64,000 nucleotides of DNA from CAYYFX01 sp046330135 (GTDB taxonomy: Bacteria; ARS69). The notes under the pieces were generated by a model. That model was not told the origin of the DNA. It saw nothing but the letters and a program-made list of their open reading frames with translations, and did no database searches. Location of the stretch: the NCBI GenBank assembly GCA_046330135.1, contig JAXLTI010000006.1:124001-188000 (forward strand). The letters run 5' to 3'. Shown piece after piece: positions 60,816-64,000 of the stretch. Each line of letters begins with the position of its first letter. Position 1 is the first letter of the stretch. Made by a program: the position numbers and the translations under genes.

Positions 60816-61529
60816 CTACCTGCCGTGGCCGCGGCCCTCACCCCTCCCGTTTCCCTCGCCGTGCCCGCGGTCGTGTCCTTCCTCGTGACGGCTTCTCTCG
60901 TCGCCCCGCCCGCCGCGGTCCTCATCCGACCCGCGGCCGTCGTGATGGTGACGCCCCTTCTGATCCGCCACGTAGAACGCGACCCTCTCACCGCGCCCTC
61001 TCGCGCGGCACACGTCCATGACGGGAACCCCGGTCAGACGATGGCCGGTCTGCACCGCCACCAGCCCGCAGATGTCGGCGTCGGAGAAGCGAGCCCGCTT
61101 GCTGTGACGGTGGCTCCGCCAGTACCCCCAGGCCCTGCCGTACGGCGGACCCGGGTCGCGGTCGAAGCCGTCGAAGAGCGCGTCGTAGGACACGCCGACG
61201 CGTCGGAAGATCACCGACCAGCTCGCGCCACGTGCGCGCAGGTCGACGATGGTGTCGACGGGACGACCGGACTCGTGTGCGAGGAACAACACCACCGGAA
61301 GATCATCGTCGACGTAGCGAAGGCGTGGCACTACCGGCTCGATGACGGTGCGCGGGTAGTCGTAGCTTCCGACAGCGAGGTGCAGGAAGTACTGATTGTC
61401 GCTCGTCGCACGGTCGGCGTTGAAGAGGAACTCGAAGGACGTGGAAGTGGTCGCGCGAGCGGGCGATGCGAGCATCGAGAGGCTGACGAGCATCGACACG
61501 CCGCACGCGGCTGTAGGCAGTCTCTTCAT
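60816..61529 (-). CDS. Exported protein with His/Arg/Gly/Glu-rich C-terminal tail
   Basis: This is a 237-residue protein with a signal peptide (MKRLPTAACGVSMLVSLSML, cleaved near SPARA). The middle holds a conserved-looking domain with WSVIFRRVGVSYDALFDGFDRDPGPPYGRAWGYW. From ~175 to the end the chain is a disordered tail rich in His, Arg, Gly, Asp and Glu (RHHHDGRGSDEDRGGRG), suited to metal binding. ATG 61529 has AGGAG seven bases upstream. Family not recognised. Confidence 0.7.
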   Translation of the reverse strand: MKRLPTAACGVSMLVSLSMLASPARATTSTSFEFLFNADRATSDNQYFLHLAVGSYDYPRTVIEPVVPRLRYVDDDLPVVLFLAHESGRPVDTIVDLRARGASWSVIFRRVGVSYDALFDGFDRDPGPPYGRAWGYWRSHRHSKRARFSDADICGLVAVQTGHRLTGVPVMDVCRARGRGERVAFYVADQKGRHHHDGRGSDEDRGGRGDERSRHEEGHDRGHGEGNGRGEGRGHGR

Positions 61530-61736
61530 GTCTGGCTCCTGATGTTCGGCCCCCAGGGGCGACCCGTCGCTCGGCGGAGTCGCGAACTCCAGGGACATCG
61601 GTCGACGCGCGGGCGATCCTGATCCGGAGGGAGCGCACGTTAGCCAGAACTTGCAAACGACGTGCCAGGGCTGGGGGTTACTCCCAGGAGTGAGCTGCCC
61701 CTCTAGTCCGGCCCCGCCGTTGCCGACCGAAAAGGC

Positions 61737-62438
61737 GTGGCCGAGAACCCCGCTGCGCCGTCGCCCATGCTCTTCGCCCCGCCAAGGCCTCCGCTGCGCC
61801 TCTATGGCCGGCGGGACGTGGTCATCGGGCGGGCTCCGGACTGCGATCTGCCGGTGGAGTCGGCCCGAGCCTCGCGCCGGCATGCCGCGGTCCACTCCGA
61901 GGGCGACCACTTCTCGGTCCGCGACCTCGGCAGCACGAACGGAACGTTCGTGAATGGCCGGCGGATCGCGGGCGAGCAGACGCTGAGTCCGGGGGACCGG
62001 ATCGAGATCGGCGAAGTCGTGGTGACGTTCTGTCAGGTCGGGAGCGCGCTCGCCGACCCCGTGAGCCGCCCCAACGCCAACGCCGACCAGACCATGGTGA
62101 TGAGCCCGGCCACGGGTTCCCCCACCGGGCTCCTCGGGAGCTTCGAGGAGATTCCCGCGTTCGCCGTCCTGCAGATGCTGGAGCTGGGCGGCCAGACCGG
62201 CCTGCTCACGGTGGAAGGCGGCAGGGCGTCCGGCCGCCTCTGGCTCGAGAAGGGGCGGCCGGTGCACGCCGAGGCCGCGGGTCAACGCGGCTTCGACGCC
62301 GCGATCGCCGTCACGCAGTCCGAGTCCGGCCGGTTCCGCTTCGAGCCGAACGCGGCCCCGCCGGAGCGGACGATCGACGCCACGGTGACCCACGTGCTGC
62401 TGGAAGCCAGCCGGCTCGCCGACGAAGAGACGAGCTGA
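61737..62438 (+). CDS. FHA domain plus DUF4388 (PATAN-like) protein
   Basis: This is a 233-residue protein starting at GTG. The FHA domain (~20-105) has VIGRAPDCDLPV, SRRHAAV and DLGSTNGTFVNG, the phosphothreonine-binding signature. Residues ~130-230 are a DUF4388/PATAN-type domain (LLGSFEEIPAFAVLQMLELGGQTG in segments, then GRLWLEKGRPVHAEAAG). It could read phosphothreonines made by the Hanks kinases in this region. ATG 61767 is an alternative start. Confidence 0.85.
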   Translation: MAENPAAPSPMLFAPPRPPLRLYGRRDVVIGRAPDCDLPVESARASRRHAAVHSEGDHFSVRDLGSTNGTFVNGRRIAGEQTLSPGDRIEIGEVVVTFCQVGSALADPVSRPNANADQTMVMSPATGSPTGLLGSFEEIPAFAVLQMLELGGQTGLLTVEGGRASGRLWLEKGRPVHAEAAGQRGFDAAIAVTQSESGRFRFEPNAAPPERTIDATVTHVLLEASRLADEETS

Positions 62439-62599
62439 CCGCTTCGGCGAGCCACCCGCCCGAGATTCTCGGCGCTCGCGGCGTCGCGAAGACGGGCCCC
62501 GTTCAGCCGGCAGATGCGCTCCCGGCCGCGAGCCTCGCGCTCGATGAGACCGGCCCGCTCCAGCACGATCAGGTTCTTGGAGACCGCGTTCAGAGACAT
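62439..62599 (-). pseudogene. Remnant of an ArsR-family regulator
   Basis: About 50 residues match the recognition-helix and wing part of ArsR regulators (MSLNAVSKNLIVLERAGLI, REARGRERICRLNGARLRDA). The preceding helices of the winged-helix domain are absent in every frame and the protein runs on into sequence that does not belong. It lies between the FHA gene and the protease. Confidence 0.6.
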
Positions 62600-62696
62600 C
62601 GGAACTTCCGGGCGCTGTCGGTGACCCGCGCGGGGCTCGACGCCCCCGGCCGCCCGCTCCAGCGTGATCGTCGCGTCTCGCGGCGCGCCGGGCCCG

Positions 62697-63899
62697 CTAT
62701 TTCAACGTCATGGTCAGATCGAGCGAGGCGTCGGCCCGCTTCACGGTCACCTGGAGCGTCGAGTCCCGGAGCGCCATCAGCCGGTCGTCGACCGCGATGG
62801 CCTCTACCGGCCGGCCGTTCATCCGCACGATCTGATCTCCCGAGCGCAGGCCGCCCTTCTCCGCCGCCGAGCCGGCGTCCACGGCGAGCACTTTCAGGGG
62901 GCTCCCCTCGAGCGCCTCGAGCTGCAGGCCGTAGTGCGGCTTCTCCGGCACGGCCTCGAGGTGCCCGCTCTCCGGCCCCGCGAGGCGGAGACGCGCGTTG
63001 GCCGGGTCGATCGTGAGCGCGAACTGACTGAGGACGGCGGCGCCCACGTTGCAGACGTCGCGGTCGATGTCGAGGAAGCGCAGCGTCGGGTCGTCGAGGG
63101 TGTAGCGCCCGATCGTGAACGCGCCGCGGAGGCGCGCGGCCGTCACCGGCTCCACGCGGTCCACCGCCTTCGCGTAGCCCGCGTGGGCGAGCGGAGTCTC
63201 CAGCGGTAGGCGCGCGGTGAAGTCCGTGGGCAGCGCGATGCCGCCGGAGGAGCCGGAATCCAGGTGGACCCGCACGGACTGTCCCGCCACGGTGGCCGGA
63301 ATCTCCGGAAGGCCTCGCGCGCGGTCCCAGCCGAACACCTCGCGGCCGTCCGGCTCGGGGAGCGCGCCGCGACGGAAGACGAGGCGCTTGCCCGGGTAGT
63401 CGAGCGTGACGAGGAGCCCGCTCAGGCTGTACGGACCGAGCACGCCGCGCGGTGAGGTGGCGCTCTTCGGGAAGGGCATGCCGTCGAAGGCCACGCTCGG
63501 GAGGTCGTGGAGCGTGAGGCCGCCGATCCCCACCGTGCCGATCGTGGTGAGATGGCCGGGCAGCCCGCCGCCGCTCGGGCTCGCGACCGTGACCTCCTGG
63601 CCGAGGCTCAGCTTCTGCTCGCGCGCGAAGGCGAGGTCCATCACGCTGCCGTGGGCGCCGGTGTCGAAGATGAAGGGGAACGGCCCCTTTCCGTCGAGCG
63701 TGACGTCGACGATGATCCGGCCGTCTTCGCGCTTCATGGGGACCACCACGGAGTCCGCGGCAAGGTCGAAGCGGGTGGTGGGCTGGTGCATCAACACGGG
63801 TCCTCCGCGCGGCGCGGCGAGGGACGGAGCGGGCGGCTCGAGCGCCAGAAGGGCGAGCGGCGCCAGGAAGGTGAGTGACGGGAACGGCGGGGTGCGCAT
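62697..63899 (-). CDS. Two-lobed retropepsin-like aspartic protease with PDZ domain
   Basis: This is a 400-residue exported protein (signal peptide ~1-29) with two retropepsin lobes in one chain: FIFDTGAHGSVMD (Asp79) and VHLDSGSSGGIALP (Asp214). A PDZ domain follows at ~315-395 (LKVLAVDAGSAAEKGGLRSGD). Bacterial retropepsins usually dimerise; here both aspartates are in one polypeptide, as in pepsins. It likely cleaves periplasmic or surface proteins. The promoter region carries a perfect palindrome 50 bp upstream. Confidence 0.88.
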   Translation of the reverse strand: MRTPPFPSLTFLAPLALLALEPPAPSLAAPRGGPVLMHQPTTRFDLAADSVVVPMKREDGRIIVDVTLDGKGPFPFIFDTGAHGSVMDLAFAREQKLSLGQEVTVASPSGGGLPGHLTTIGTVGIGGLTLHDLPSVAFDGMPFPKSATSPRGVLGPYSLSGLLVTLDYPGKRLVFRRGALPEPDGREVFGWDRARGLPEIPATVAGQSVRVHLDSGSSGGIALPTDFTARLPLETPLAHAGYAKAVDRVEPVTAARLRGAFTIGRYTLDDPTLRFLDIDRDVCNVGAAVLSQFALTIDPANARLRLAGPESGHLEAVPEKPHYGLQLEALEGSPLKVLAVDAGSAAEKGGLRSGDQIVRMNGRPVEAIAVDDRLMALRDSTLQVTVKRADASLDLTMTLK

Positions 63900-63946
63900 G
63901 AGTTCGAACCTCCGGAGGTGGACGCTGGACTGGGGGGTCGGACGAC

Positions 63947-63969
63947 CTATAGTACGAATCGTACTATAG
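63947..63969. promoter_or_regulatory. Perfect operator-like palindrome upstream of the protease
   Basis: CTATAGTACG (63947-63956), spacer AAT, CGTACTATAG (63960-63969) form a 10-bp inverted repeat in an AT-rich island. TACTAT within it could be the -10 of the protease promoter, so a dimeric repressor here would block RNA polymerase. Confidence 0.6.
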
Positions 63970-64000
63970 AAAGGTTCCCCGGGAAAAGGGCCGCCGGGAG

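Noticed and set aside
1..64000. CRISPR arrays, insertion sequences, prophage, tRNA or rRNA genes
   Set aside because: No regular repeat-spacer array, transposase motif, phage gene, tRNA cloverleaf or extended rRNA similarity was found on reading both strands by eye; small tRNAs could still be missed without a covariance search.

Overview
This 64 kb window is one continuous piece of a very GC-rich bacterial chromosome, densely coded on both strands. It contains no rRNA, tRNA, insertion sequence or CRISPR array that I could recognise. Several features point to a Gram-negative bacterium of the Candidatus Eisenbacteria type. These are secreted proteins ending in a FlgD-like Ig domain, an FG-GAP/ASPIC-UnbV protein, Hanks-type kinases that begin PGTRLGPYE and are fused to TolB-like/TPR or PD40 domains, a TMTC-like TPR membrane protein, GTP-dependent PEPCK, and outer-membrane efflux and porin genes. 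Acidobacteriota or Gemmatimonadota remain possible; the assignment is an inference from gene style, not from a marker gene.

Positions 1-13 kb hold a tandem family of lineage-specific lipoproteins (one cut by the window edge, one short, one full length), a glycosyltransferase/methyltransferase fusion, a zinc alcohol dehydrogenase, a TMTC-like membrane protein, a kinase with a TolB-like/TPR tail and an FG-GAP protein. Positions 13-31 kb hold two exported proteins of unknown function, pckG, a divergent electron-transfer-flavoprotein pair, a complete RND efflux operon (TolC-like, adaptor, pump) ending in an aldo/keto reductase, an SGNH/TPR protein, a cysteine-less thiolase homologue with a DUF35 partner, and a lipoprotein whose ribosome-binding site lies inside a hairpin. 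Positions 31-39 kb hold, on the minus strand, a thioredoxin-like/DUF4266/DUF3570/ApbE cluster and a porin-pstSCAB phosphate-uptake operon with a candidate 11-bp-periodic Pho box.

The most striking object is at 39.55-39.74 kb: a promoter, a 30-codon leader ORF with four tyrosine codons, mutually exclusive 1:2, 2:3 and 3:4 RNA pairings, and an intrinsic terminator, directly before a phenylalanine 4-hydroxylase gene. It has every part of a ribosome-mediated transcription attenuator that would turn on tyrosine synthesis from phenylalanine when charged tRNA-Tyr is scarce.

Positions 40.6-50.9 kb carry an SDR, a nucleotidyltransferase, a fused MFS/spermidine-synthase-like protein, a stand-alone 5'-3' nuclease, a papain-like peptidase with a small partner, and a two-component cluster (PAS histidine kinase, HDOD response regulator, response regulator with a degenerate HD domain). 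Positions 51-58 kb carry a cold-shock protein, a very basic mini-protein, a FabH-like ketosynthase, a kinase with PD40 repeats and an ATP-grasp ligase.

A second notable unit is at 57.6-59.65 kb: a MerR-type regulator with the W-x9-EH signature of coenzyme-B12 photoreceptors (CarH/LitR) lies downstream of DUF378 and fasciclin genes. Their consensus-like promoter overlaps tandem 10-bp repeats that look like its operator. The window ends with two secreted proteins, an FHA/DUF4388 protein, an ArsR remnant and a two-lobed retropepsin-PDZ protease behind a perfect operator-like palindrome.
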